DNA of 34,228 nucleotides from Sulfurimonas sp. UBA6014 (GTDB lineage Bacteria; Campylobacterota; Campylobacteria; Campylobacterales; Sulfurimonadaceae). Made by a program: the position numbers and the translations under genes. Below, piece after piece: positions 1 to 7,421 of the stretch. The notes beneath the pieces are model-generated. The model searched no databases. It was not told the origin of the DNA and saw only the letters and a program-made list of their open reading frames with translations. Each line of letters starts with the position of its first letter. The stretch's first letter is position 1. The stretch covers positions 1 through 34,228 of the forward strand of contig DJAA01000072.1 in NCBI GenBank assembly GCA_002428085.1, read 5' to 3'.

Positions 1-16
1 ATATTTTTATATTTTT

Positions 17-97
17 AATGTGTATAATATATATTATAAAGTGTATTAGTATGTTTAAAATGTATATTAATAATATAAAAATGTATATTTAAGTATA
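17..97. promoter_or_regulatory. Phased TGTATA-box array upstream of the first gene
   Basis: TGTATA or TGTATT boxes begin at 21, 42, 61 and 82, so they are spaced 21, 19 and 21 bases, about two helical turns. Weaker matches at 52 and 92 fill in single-turn positions. The boxes stop just before the likely -10 of the helix-turn-helix gene. This layout fits cooperative binding on one DNA face, possibly autoregulation. The extreme AT content makes chance similarity a real alternative. Confidence 0.35.
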
Positions 98-104
98 TAT
101 CTCG

Positions 105-110
105 TACAAT
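105..110 (+). promoter_or_regulatory. -10 element (TACAAT), likely leaderless start
   Basis: TACAAT ends six bases before the ATG at 117, so transcription would begin at or next to the start codon. No Shine-Dalgarno sequence is visible upstream of that ATG, which agrees with a leaderless mRNA. Confidence 0.4.
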
Positions 111-116
111 ACTTTT

Positions 117-362
117 ATGCAAATTCATGACCTTTTTAATATTCTTCATAATTCTCTTGAATCCAAAAATAATGGAAAAAAAATATCCTTGCAAGATATG
201 GCTGATTCATTTGGAATTTCGATGAGAACATATCAAGATTGGAAACTAGGTCGTGCAAAACCTCAGGCTGCTTCTATAGTCATGAGAATGCTTGGAAAAT
301 TAGACGATGAAGAGATTATTAGAGTTGTGAGAAAAATAAATAAACTTGAGGAGGTCAGATGA
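117..362 (+). CDS. Small helix-turn-helix DNA-binding protein
   Basis: An 81-residue protein. Residues about 24-55 read as a helix-turn-helix of the XRE/Cro type: a 'SLQDMADSFGISMRTYQDWKLG' style segment in which the second helix follows FGIS and carries the R-T-Y-Q-D-W recognition face. There is no other domain, so it is probably a small repressor or accessory regulator. Its ATG lies just after a TACAAT -10 with no ribosome site, suggesting leaderless translation. The stop overlaps the next gene's start (ATGA), so the two are probably translationally coupled. The phased boxes upstream could be its own operator (inference). The specific target is unknown. Confidence 0.65.
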   Translation: MQIHDLFNILHNSLESKNNGKKISLQDMADSFGISMRTYQDWKLGRAKPQAASIVMRMLGKLDDEEIIRVVRKINKLEEVR

Positions 363-592
363 GTGCACTTACCAAAAAAGAGCGAGATGGATTAGAAGAT
401 GTGTTTTTAGCCATTCATGGTAACCATGATAAATATCGAAATTTAAAAGAATTATCATCTTTGATTATGACTAAAAAAACAGATTTTTTTGCGGGTGCAC
501 TCTTAAAACGTGCAAAATTGGGACTTTATGACTCGAAAATATCCCATTATTTTACATTTTTTAATAAAAAGAAGAAATATTTAAGCAAATAA
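359..592 (+). CDS. Small uncharacterised protein coupled to the HTH gene
   Basis: A 77-residue, lysine-rich, soluble protein I do not recognise. It has no signal peptide or membrane segment. Predicted helices run through residues 5-55, and the tail after residue 65 is very basic (KKKKKYLSK-like). The start overlaps the end of the helix-turn-helix gene by four bases, and a strong GGAGG-type ribosome site lies just upstream (around 350-356), so expression is probably coupled. The pairing with a small DNA-binding protein could suggest a toxin-antitoxin or regulator-partner pair, but no family motif supports this. It ends 107 bases before HU. Confidence 0.6.
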   Translation: MSALTKKERDGLEDVFLAIHGNHDKYRNLKELSSLIMTKKTDFFAGALLKRAKLGLYDSKISHYFTFFNKKKKYLSK

Positions 593-622
593 ATAATAAA
601 GTGTCTCCAGCTGAATTATATT

Positions 623-628
623 TACGAT
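623..628 (+). promoter_or_regulatory. Candidate -10 (TACGAT) for hup
   Basis: The nine-base string TTACGATAC at 622-630 recurs upstream of the CheB-CheR fusion at 10348-10356, suggesting a shared promoter form. Transcription from here gives a leader of about 65 bases. That leader contains a small hairpin (TTTCTT at 643-648 pairing with AAGAAA at 653-658, loop TCAC). Confidence 0.3.
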
Positions 629-699
629 ACATCTTTGAGTGTTTTCTTTCACAAGAAACGTAAGTAATTTCGGAAATCTTTTTAACCTAAGGTAATTTT

Positions 700-984
700 A
701 TGAACAAAGCGCAATTCGTTGAATTAGTACAAGCAAGTGGTAATTACAAAACTAAAGTGGAAGCTGAGGCAGCTATTAAAGCATTTACTGAAGCTGTTAC
801 ATCTGCACTTGTAAGCAAAGAAGAGGTTTCTTTAGTAGGTTTTGGTAGTTTTACTGCAACGCTTCAAAAAGGTAAAAGTGGTAAAGTGCCAGGAACGGAC
901 AACACGTACACTACTCAAGATAAAATGGTTCCAAAATTTAAAGCTGGCAAAGGTCTTAAAGACCGTATAGCAGCTGGTAAATAG
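700..984 (+). CDS. hup: HU-family nucleoid DNA-binding protein
   Basis: A 94-residue protein of standard HU length. It starts MNKAQFVELV, has the helical dimerisation half (1-45), the conserved V-x-L-x-G-F-G-S-F turn at about residues 46-54, and the basic arm region ending in P-K-F-K-A-G-K-G-L-K-D. These are diagnostic of HU/IHF proteins, which bend and compact DNA as dimers. A ribosome site (TAAGG) lies about seven bases before the ATG. The gene is probably monocistronic: a TACGAT -10 candidate lies 70 bases upstream and a strong intrinsic terminator follows the stop. It lacks the long lysine tail seen in some HU variants. HU versus IHF cannot be fully separated by eye, but HU is much more likely. 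Confidence 0.95.
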   Translation: MNKAQFVELVQASGNYKTKVEAEAAIKAFTEAVTSALVSKEEVSLVGFGSFTATLQKGKSGKVPGTDNTYTTQDKMVPKFKAGKGLKDRIAAGK

Positions 985-987
985 TTT

Positions 988-1022
988 TTAGCACTGTTGC
1001 TCGAGCGGCAGTGTTAATTTTT
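988..1022 (+). terminator. Rho-independent terminator of hup
   Basis: A nine-base-pair stem forms between 992-1000 and 1005-1013 (with two G-T pairs) around a TCGA loop, extended by weaker A-T pairs. It is followed at once by TTAATTTTT. The hairpin covers a possible GTG start at 1011 of the next gene, so I place that gene's start at the ATG at 1023. Confidence 0.75.
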
Positions 1023-2531
1023 ATGGACTTTTCATCTTTTTTCTCATTTTTTAAGAAAAAATCATGCATTATTGAAAACAGTGAATCCATTGTTATTGGA
1101 AACTTTAAAGAAGTTTGTTCTAGCAACGGTATGTTTGTGTATGAAAATCTCACCCTCTATCACCATGCACAAAGTTTTTTTATTCCTCTTCTTATTTTAG
1201 ATTCAACCCGTGGCATATACCTTATAGAGCAAAAAAATTGGTCGTATGATGTGATAGCAAGGGGGAGACTCTCTCAAGCAAAGCATCAAAATTCATCCAT
1301 AAATACTATCGCCTTTGACAACGCACATGAATTTATAAGAAAAAAATTTAATGAACTCACACATCATGACGGTGTACCTCTCTTTCATTTTCTCATTATG
1401 GAAAACTTAAGCGCTCAAGAGTATGAACGTTTAGATGCAGCATTTCAAAAATTGCTCCCAAAACAGAGTGTCATCTTCAATGATTCATCGAATAAAGAAA
1501 TTATCCAAAAACTGCATCTTGTCGCAGGTGCGACATCTTCTTTGCCTAATTTTACTACGATTATGGGTAGTTTGCTTGTGCAATATCTTGTCATGTCAAA
1601 CGATCAAGTCAAGAATCTTGCGACTGCAGAACAAAGAGATTTTATAGATGCTCCTAGTACAAAATATCAAACGTTACACGCAAAAGCAGGCTCAGGCAAA
1701 ACAACTGCTTTACTTTTAAAAGTTATTTTAGAAAAACTCAAAAATCCTAAAATAAGAATCATGGTATTAGCGCCAACAACCATCGCTTGCGATATGCTTA
1801 AGCAAAAAATTGTCTCTATGGTTGAGTACGCAATGGTTTATGTAGATGTGAGCTCCATAGAGATTATCACCCCACAACAGTTGCTCCATCGGCACCGCAC
1901 TAAAATAGGCAAAATTCCGCCTCTTGAAGAGACTTTTTTTATAGAAGATGCTCTTTTGAGAACTTCTTATAATTGTGCGCAACTTCTTGTGTGCGATGAT
2001 GCTGATTTGCTCCCCGAAGCATTTATATATTACCTCAGACATCTGCAAAAAACAGCGCATTTATTGCTAGTAAGTAACAAATATGACGCTATGGGAGATT
2101 ATGTTTTTCATAAAAGCTTTCGTAAAACAGGGCAAAAATTTGTTTTTAACGAAGCATATTCGCATGCTAAAGCACTTCAAATAATCTCCCAACTCCTTGA
2201 CAAAAGCGCTCATGAGAGGATTTTAGTTGTAAGTCATGAAGTCAGTAGAGAAAAATTAAAAGATGACTTGGAATTTTTTATCAAGGATAATGCTGTTTTA
2301 CTTGATAGTTCAGAGCATCTTGTGCATCAAAGCATGGAAAATCTTTTGTTACTAAGATACGAAGATTTAAGTGATTTACATGCAAAGTTTGTCATACTTC
2401 TAGATTCAGATTCTGCCTCAAAAGAAGCGTTAGATTACGCTTTAGGCTTGTCTGAAGAGACATGCTATATTTTGTATGATCAAGAGTGTGAAAATATCAA
2501 TTATTTAAGGAATAAATATGAAAATAAATAA
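1023..2531 (+). CDS. NERD-domain protein with degenerate UvrD-like ATPase
   Basis: About 502 residues. Residues about 25-120 resemble a NERD (nuclease-related) domain: G-N-F-K-E-V near the start, a strand ending in L-I-L-D-S, then G-I-Y-L-I-E-Q-K-N-W, where the E-x-K is the usual catalytic-type signature. Residues about 205 onward resemble a superfamily 1 helicase. A Walker A A-G-S-G-K-T-T lies near 219, a motif Ia V-L-A-P-T-T follows, and a motif II D-D-A-D lies near 323. Late motifs are weak: the position of the usual Y-V-A-x-T/S-R-A box reads Y-A-L-G-L-S-E, so the arginine is missing. It is short for a UvrD helicase and probably lacks the accessory subdomains. The start lies directly after the hup terminator, and the end overlaps msrB by 14 bases. 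A DNA-processing or defence role is possible but unproven. Confidence 0.7.
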   Translation: MDFSSFFSFFKKKSCIIENSESIVIGNFKEVCSSNGMFVYENLTLYHHAQSFFIPLLILDSTRGIYLIEQKNWSYDVIARGRLSQAKHQNSSINTIAFDNAHEFIRKKFNELTHHDGVPLFHFLIMENLSAQEYERLDAAFQKLLPKQSVIFNDSSNKEIIQKLHLVAGATSSLPNFTTIMGSLLVQYLVMSNDQVKNLATAEQRDFIDAPSTKYQTLHAKAGSGKTTALLLKVILEKLKNPKIRIMVLAPTTIACDMLKQKIVSMVEYAMVYVDVSSIEIITPQQLLHRHRTKIGKIPPLEETFFIEDALLRTSYNCAQLLVCDDADLLPEAFIYYLRHLQKTAHLLLVSNKYDAMGDYVFHKSFRKTGQKFVFNEAYSHAKALQIISQLLDKSAHERILVVSHEVSREKLKDDLEFFIKDNAVLLDSSEHLVHQSMENLLLLRYEDLSDLHAKFVILLDSDSASKEALDYALGLSEETCYILYDQECENINYLRNKYENK

Positions 2532-2907
2532 GAGTGAGCAGGAATGGAAAAAACAACTCACCCCTGAAGCATTTTATGTATGCAGACAACATGGGACAGA
2601 AGCTCCATTTTCTGGTCAATATTATGACAATAAAGAAGAGGGGCTGTATACGTGCATTTGTTGCGGTGCAACACTTTTTGACTCAGAGACAAAATTTGAC
2701 TCAGGAACAGGATGGCCAAGTTATTACGAAGGGGTTGAAAATGCCATTACAGAGATTAAAGATAAATCTCATGGCATGATTCGTATAGAGGTTACTTGTT
2801 CAAAGTGTGATGCCCATTTGGGTCATGTCTTTGAAGATGGACCTGAGCCAACTGGTCTGCGATATTGCATCAATTCAGTATCTTTAGATTTTAAACCAAA
2901 AGACTAA
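2518..2907 (+). CDS. msrB: Peptide-methionine (R)-S-oxide reductase MsrB
   Basis: A 129-residue, single-domain MsrB, which reduces methionine-R-sulfoxide in proteins using thioredoxin-type reductants. The zinc site is intact (C46/C49 and C94/C97). The G-T-G-W-P-S segment lies at 63-68, H100-L-G-H follows the second zinc pair, and the catalytic cysteine is C117 in R-Y-C-I-N-S. No signal peptide is present, so it acts in the cytoplasm. It overlaps the upstream NERD/ATPase gene by 14 bases and is followed nine bases later by a secreted cyclophilin, suggesting one transcript with a possible protein-quality theme. There is no fused MsrA domain. Confidence 0.95.
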   Translation: MKINKSEQEWKKQLTPEAFYVCRQHGTEAPFSGQYYDNKEEGLYTCICCGATLFDSETKFDSGTGWPSYYEGVENAITEIKDKSHGMIRIEVTCSKCDAHLGHVFEDGPEPTGLRYCINSVSLDFKPKD

Positions 2908-2916
2908 AGGAAAATT

Positions 2917-3459
2917 ATGAAAAAATTTGTAGCGTTACTCTTATTATTAGGGCTCATGAACGTTTATGCGCAGAGCAAAAATCCTATCGCCGTCTTAGAG
3001 ACAACACAAGGGACAATCGAGCTTGAACTCTATCCTGATGTAGCTCCAAAAGCGGTCGAGAACTTTAAAACACACATAAAAAATGGATACTATAAAGGAG
3101 TTGCATTTCATAGAATCATACAAGGTTTTATGATTCAAGGGGGAGACCCTACTGAGAGTGGCATGGGAGGAGAGAGCATTTGGAAAAAACCTTTTGCAGA
3201 TGAGTATAAAAATAAAACTTTTGATAAGGCAGGCGTTCTTGCTATGGCAAATGCTGGTCCATCAACCAATGGAAGTCAATTTTTTATCACAACTGCAAAA
3301 ACCCCATGGCTTAACGGACATCATACAATTTTTGGGCAAGCAAAAGAGGCATCTATGAAAACTATTTTTAAACTAGATAAAGTCCCTACGCTTGGAAACA
3401 ACGCCAACAACAAGCCACTTGAGCGTCAAGAGATTCTCAATGCATATATGAAAGAGTAA
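2917..3459 (+). CDS. Periplasmic cyclophilin-type peptidyl-prolyl isomerase
   Basis: 180 residues with a signal peptide (KK then a leucine-rich core, cleavage after N-V-Y-A at about residue 18), so it is exported. The cyclophilin core is complete: V-A-F-H-R-I-I-Q-G-F with catalytic R66, M72-I-Q-G-G-D, G119-S-Q-F-F-I-T and W131-L-N-G-H-H-T-I-F-G. It should catalyse proline cis-trans isomerisation during folding of envelope proteins. A clear AAAGGA ribosome site precedes the ATG. It sits between msrB and the phosphate transporter with short gaps on both sides, so it is likely cotranscribed. It resembles the single-domain PpiA/PpiB group; export suggests PpiA-like use. Confidence 0.93.
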   Translation: MKKFVALLLLLGLMNVYAQSKNPIAVLETTQGTIELELYPDVAPKAVENFKTHIKNGYYKGVAFHRIIQGFMIQGGDPTESGMGGESIWKKPFADEYKNKTFDKAGVLAMANAGPSTNGSQFFITTAKTPWLNGHHTIFGQAKEASMKTIFKLDKVPTLGNNANNKPLERQEILNAYMKE

Positions 3460-3468
3460 GCCTACAAT

Positions 3469-5088
3469 ATGGACAAGCATAAGATAAAGTTGTTAAAGAA
3501 GAGCACAGCAGATTTCGTTAAGGTAGGTTTTGCATTATTTTTTATGCTCGCTGTTTTAGCCTATACTTTGGCAGTTTCAAATAATTTATTTTTAGGAATG
3601 GCTGCACTCATAGGCGCATATATGGCTATGAATATAGGGGCGAATGATGTTGCAAACAATGTCGGACCTGCAGTTGGGTCTAAGGCAATCACGCTTTTAG
3701 GTGCGATTATTATCGCAGCTATTTTTGAAATCTCTGGTGCCATGATAGCTGGAGGAGAGGTTGTTCAAACAATCAAAAGTGGTATTATTGACATCGCTGC
3801 CTTTGAGAGCAATCCAGACTCTTTTGTGTGGGCGATGATGGCGGCACTTTTGGCGGCGGCTCTTTGGCTTAACTTTGCCACCATGATGCGAGCACCCGTC
3901 TCAACAACACACTCTATTGTTGGAGGCGTGATGGGTGCGGGGATTGCAGCAGCAGGATTTAGTATCGTTTCATGGGCCACCATAGGCAAAATTGTCGCTT
4001 CATGGGTTATCTCACCTATTCTTGGGGGTATTATCGCAGCAGGCTTTTTATTTGCCATAAAAAAAACCATTATTTTTCAAGAAGATAAAATTGCCGCGGC
4101 AAAAAAATGGGTTCCTCTGTTTGTTGCCATCATGACATGGGCTTTTGTGACATACATTATTCTCAAGGGTCTTTCGCAAATTTGGCCTCAAGTGATTGAT
4201 TTACTTAATCTTCTCCCTCTTGTTGCGCTGGACATGACAGAAAAACCCTCATTTTTTGTGGCAACAACGACAGCATTTATTACCGCTCTCTTTGTTTATA
4301 TGGTTGTAAGAAGAAAATTATCAAGAAAAAAATCCAAACTTAAAAACACTATAGAGGGGGTAAATGGACTCTTTACAATCCCTTTAGTCTTTGCAGCAGC
4401 ACTGCTTAGTTTTGCGCATGGTGCCAATGATGTTGCAAATGCGATAGGACCCTTAGCTGCTATCAATGATGCGGTTGCATACGGTGGGATACCTTCAAAA
4501 GCAAATATTCCACTTTGGATCATGGGTGTTGGTGCACTTGGTATCGCTATTGGACTTGCGTTGTATGGACCTAAGCTTATCAAAACTGTGGGAAGTGAGA
4601 TTACAGAACTCAACCAAATCAGAGCTTTTTCTATAGCTATGTCTGCTTCTGTGACGGTGATTGTTGCTTCACAACTAGGGCTTCCTGTGAGCTCTACCCA
4701 TATTGCCATTGGTGGAGTTTTTGGTGTGGGCTTTTTAAGAGAATGGCTCCAAATGAGAGAAAAACATTCTGTTATAGTGGATGATACATCCCTTCTGCGT
4801 CAAGAGAGAAAAGTCTTAAGTCACTTGGGGCGAGAGCTCCAAACATTAAATGAACAAGAGTCTAAAACAGTGGCAGAGTATGAGCGAATTATCGCTCTTC
4901 AGAAGATGATTGCCGAGGAGGAAAAACATATCCACTCAACGATAAAACATCTCAAAAAAACACAACACGTTGCCTATGTACAACGAGATGCCATCAAAAA
5001 AATAGTTGCTGCTTGGATTATCACGCTCCCTGTTGCTGCGTTACTTGCAGCACTCTTTTATTATATGATTAAGGGTATTATGATTTAG
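3469..5088 (+). CDS. pit: Inorganic phosphate transporter, PiT family
   Basis: 539 residues with about ten or eleven hydrophobic membrane segments. Two inverted PiT signature repeats are present: G-A-N-D-V-A-N-N-V-G-P near residue 57 and G-A-N-D-V-A-N-A-I-G-P near 317. Each is followed by an S-x-T-H-x-x-x-G-G motif (P-V-S-T-T-H-S-I-V-G-G and P-V-S-S-T-H-I-A-I-G-G). The family takes up phosphate, often as metal-phosphate with H+ or Na+. After the last signature there is a charged, probably coiled-coil insert (about residues 430-510) before a final membrane helix. No PhoU/DUF47 partner is adjacent. The gene ends 11 bases inside the 3' end of the convergent folP. Confidence 0.95.
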   Translation: MDKHKIKLLKKSTADFVKVGFALFFMLAVLAYTLAVSNNLFLGMAALIGAYMAMNIGANDVANNVGPAVGSKAITLLGAIIIAAIFEISGAMIAGGEVVQTIKSGIIDIAAFESNPDSFVWAMMAALLAAALWLNFATMMRAPVSTTHSIVGGVMGAGIAAAGFSIVSWATIGKIVASWVISPILGGIIAAGFLFAIKKTIIFQEDKIAAAKKWVPLFVAIMTWAFVTYIILKGLSQIWPQVIDLLNLLPLVALDMTEKPSFFVATTTAFITALFVYMVVRRKLSRKKSKLKNTIEGVNGLFTIPLVFAAALLSFAHGANDVANAIGPLAAINDAVAYGGIPSKANIPLWIMGVGALGIAIGLALYGPKLIKTVGSEITELNQIRAFSIAMSASVTVIVASQLGLPVSSTHIAIGGVFGVGFLREWLQMREKHSVIVDDTSLLRQERKVLSHLGRELQTLNEQESKTVAEYERIIALQKMIAEEEKHIHSTIKHLKKTQHVAYVQRDAIKKIVAAWIITLPVAALLAALFYYMIKGIMI

Positions 5089-6238
5089 TCAGTGCCTCTG
5101 TAACTTTGAGTGCTTGAAAATGCTCTTTTACGTCATGGACTCTTAGGATAGCGGCTCCATTTGCAACAGCTTGCAGATGCAAAGCCAAAGTCCCTGCAAG
5201 TCTCTCTTCTGTGGGGGCGGGGGAAATTGCGTCTATGAGTGATTTTCTCGAAGCACCTACTAAAAGGGGTTTTTGAAGTCTTAAAAAATTTTCCAAATTC
5301 TTAATGAGCTGCAAATTGTGCATCGGCGTTTTTCCAAAACCAATCCCTACATCCAAAACCAAATCTTTGATACCAAAAGCATTTGCCTTTGCAATTTTCT
5401 GCTCAAAAAAATCGTACACATCATGAACAACATGCTCATAACTAGGGCTATCTTGCATAGTTTGGGGCGTTGCTTGCATATGCATGATGACGGCAGTTGC
5501 ATTATATTCGGCGCAAAGCTTACAAATGGTATCGTCTTGCAGTCCCGTTATATCATTAACAATTTGAAATCCGTTTTCTAAAGCGTAGGAGACAACTTCA
5601 GGTTCATAACTGTCTATACTAAATCGAGCTTTTTCAAAAAGTTTCTCTTTTGCAAGTGCATCGATAATGGGTTTGACTCGTAAAAGCTCCTCTTGTGCGC
5701 TCACTTTTTGCGCGTACGGCCTCGATGAAACTCCACCAATATCTATGATGCTCGCACCATCTTCTATCATCTTCTCAAGTGCTTTTATTGCCTCAGAGCC
5801 TTGAAATCTGCTGCTAGCAAAAAAGCTGTCATGATTTGCATTGATAATCCCCATGATTTCCACAGAAGAGGGCTTTTGTATCTGCGCGACTTCTTTGAGC
5901 ATTTTGGCGAGAACTTTAAGTCCAAAGGGCTGTGCCAGCTCTTTTTTGCAGAGTATCTCCAGTTGTTTTTGTGTTGCGATAAGGATGCAGTCGACATGAG
6001 AAGTTGAGGCTATAACTGTCCCACGAGGCACGGCTAAATCTGCACCGATTGAGAGGGCATCTTGTTTAAGGATATTGGCACCGCCAACATGAAGTGCATG
6101 GATATAGATGAAGTGATGTTTCATCTTTGAGGCTAAAATAGCTACTCCACCACCATCAACTCCTAAATCTTGGAGGAGTTTTTTTGTATCACTTGAGGAG
6201 GATAATTTTTCTATTTGCAACTTATTTTTCTCGTACAA
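5078..6238 (-). CDS. folP: Dihydropteroate synthase, epsilonproteobacterial long form
   Basis: About 386 residues, roughly 100 longer at the N terminus than the E. coli enzyme, as usual in Campylobacter and Helicobacter. The catalytic barrel starts near residue 125 with I-M-G-I-I-N-A-N-H-D-S-F, a variant of M-G-I-L-N-V-T-P-D-S-F. It continues with D-I-G-G-V-S-S-R-P, V-N-D-I-T-G, D-V-G-I-G-F-G-K-T and L-V-G-A-S-R-K-S. It condenses p-aminobenzoate with the pterin diphosphate in folate synthesis. The start is uncertain: the frame has TTG codons at 6238 and 6220 and no ATG nearby. The latter has a GAGAAA about nine bases upstream and is equally plausible. It overlaps or abuts holB, so it is last in the rppH-lysC-hobA-holB-folP operon. 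Confidence 0.93.
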   Translation of the reverse strand: MYEKNKLQIEKLSSSSDTKKLLQDLGVDGGGVAILASKMKHHFIYIHALHVGGANILKQDALSIGADLAVPRGTVIASTSHVDCILIATQKQLEILCKKELAQPFGLKVLAKMLKEVAQIQKPSSVEIMGIINANHDSFFASSRFQGSEAIKALEKMIEDGASIIDIGGVSSRPYAQKVSAQEELLRVKPIIDALAKEKLFEKARFSIDSYEPEVVSYALENGFQIVNDITGLQDDTICKLCAEYNATAVIMHMQATPQTMQDSPSYEHVVHDVYDFFEQKIAKANAFGIKDLVLDVGIGFGKTPMHNLQLIKNLENFLRLQKPLLVGASRKSLIDAISPAPTEERLAGTLALHLQAVANGAAILRVHDVKEHFQALKVTEALTKS

Positions 6239-6839
6239 AACTCATCAGTAGCATAGCAAAAACGCTTTGTGGCCTTGAGTTAAGCTCTAATAGTCTGTAT
6301 GCTTTGTCAAAATTTTCAAGTTGCGTTGAAGATAAAATCAGCATGTCAACAACAGTCGCTCTGTGAAAAAGTGCTTCAACCAAGAGTTTTGCTTCGACCC
6401 TTTTTATGCTTGCGTGCTCTTTTAAAAATGCAAATATTTGCGCGTAATCTATTTTAGCAAGACTTAAATCAAATGAGGCAATATTTTTTGAAGTTTCCCC
6501 TTTGAGGATGGGAAGCCTTGAGCGAACAGTGGGAAGCAGATTTGATTTAGTGGGAGTGATGATGATAAATTCTATATTTCGAGGAGGCTCTTCTAAAAGT
6601 TTGAGCAGAGAATTTTGAGAAACAGGATGAAACTCTTCTGCTCCTAAGACGATATATTTTGTACTTGATTCACTGATGTACGCTTCAGCTACGACAGCTT
6701 TTGCATCTTCTAGAAGAAATTTGTCTTTAATAAATCCGACAACTCTGTTTGGTTTAAGAGCATTTTTTAGTTTTTGAAATTCTAACTCAATCTGGGTTGA
6801 GATAAGTATATGCCCTCGCTTAGAGTCATCAACTGACAT
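6222..6839 (-). CDS. holB: DNA polymerase III delta' subunit, short form
   Basis: About 205 residues, only the front part of a normal delta' (over 300 residues). It contains L-E-E-P-P-R-N (the L-E-E-P-P segment typical of clamp-loader AAA+ proteins) followed by I-I-T-P-T and the S-R-L-P sensor 1-like S-R-C/L motif. No Walker A is visible, as expected for delta'. Short HolB proteins next to hobA and folP are normal in this phylum. Three in-frame ATGs exist at 6863, 6851 and 6839. I chose 6839 because GGAG lies six bases upstream. It overlaps hobA by 11 bases and folP's longer start option by 17, so translation is coupled. It should be part of the sliding clamp loader. Confidence 0.88.
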   Translation of the reverse strand: MSVDDSKRGHILISTQIELEFQKLKNALKPNRVVGFIKDKFLLEDAKAVVAEAYISESSTKYIVLGAEEFHPVSQNSLLKLLEEPPRNIEFIIITPTKSNLLPTVRSRLPILKGETSKNIASFDLSLAKIDYAQIFAFLKEHASIKRVEAKLLVEALFHRATVVDMLILSSTQLENFDKAYRLLELNSRPQSVFAMLLMSFVREK

Positions 6840-7374
6840 TGATTTCTCCATACATCGTCGCATTTAAAGAGGCATTAAAAAGTCTGTAAAGTTGTAAAAG
6901 TTTGATGTCGAGAGAAGAGTCATACGATTTCATAGTAAAAGCGTTGTGAAATTCTTCATCAAAAATCCAAAAATAGCTGTTATTTCTTCTTTTGGCAATG
7001 TCGGCTCTTTTGTCATTTCCTTTGCCGATGTACCAAAAAAAGTAGTCATCTTTGTAAGACAAAGAAATCATATCATCCACAACTTCAATCATATCACCGC
7101 TATTTATGGCATTGAAATGGTTATAAATAGAATCGATGGAGACAATTGGCAAAAGAGGTCTCTCAAGCGAAGGGTTATTGATGGCGCTTAAAATATAACT
7201 CTTCAACCATTTTCTACTCTGATCTGTGATGAGTATGATAGTTTTTCCGCCCAGAATCTGCTCTAGCGCATGCGCTGTTGTGGTTGTCCAGTCAAATCTT
7301 TGCTCTTCAAGCCAACTAAGAGACCCGCCGTCTTCTCTGATTTTGTCCAGACTCCATTGTGCAAAATCTAACAT
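6829..7374 (-). CDS. hobA: HobA, DnaA-associating replication initiation factor
   Basis: 181 residues matching HobA, the Campylobacterota counterpart of DiaA. It binds domain I of DnaA and promotes DnaA assembly at the origin. Recognisable features are the N-terminal W-S-L-D-K-I-R, the S-W-L-E-E-Q-R-F-D-W stretch, G-G-K-T-I-I-L-I-T-D, L-P-I-V-S-I-D and the F-W-Y-I-G-K-G region, with the S-I-S-like phosphosugar-isomerase fold of the family. It lies between lysC and holB, as in other genomes of the phylum. An AAGG ribosome site lies eight bases before the ATG. A 17-codon ORF fills the gap from lysC (see separate entry). This gene is the best taxonomic marker in the window. Confidence 0.93.
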   Translation of the reverse strand: MLDFAQWSLDKIREDGGSLSWLEEQRFDWTTTTAHALEQILGGKTIILITDQSRKWLKSYILSAINNPSLERPLLPIVSIDSIYNHFNAINSGDMIEVVDDMISLSYKDDYFFWYIGKGNDKRADIAKRRNNSYFWIFDEEFHNAFTMKSYDSSLDIKLLQLYRLFNASLNATMYGEINVS

Positions 7375-7421
7375 ATTTCTCGCCTTAAAAAAGGTGCGAC
7401 CTTGGCAAGAAAAGTGTTCAT
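7368..7421 (-). CDS. Possible 17-residue coupling ORF between lysC and hobA
   Basis: On the minus strand the lysC stop and an ATG share a base (TAATG). The frame then encodes MNTFLAKVAPFLRREIC and stops at a TAG that overlaps the hobA start (ATGTTAG). It bridges the only gap in the operon. No strong ribosome site precedes it. It may pass ribosomes from lysC to hobA, or be a chance open frame. Confidence 0.2.
   Translation of the reverse strand: MNTFLAKVAPFLRREIC

Noticed and set aside
1..116. Replication origin iterons
   Set aside because: The boxes are phased, but no DnaA boxes (TTATCCACA-like), replication initiator gene or GC-rich element accompany them.
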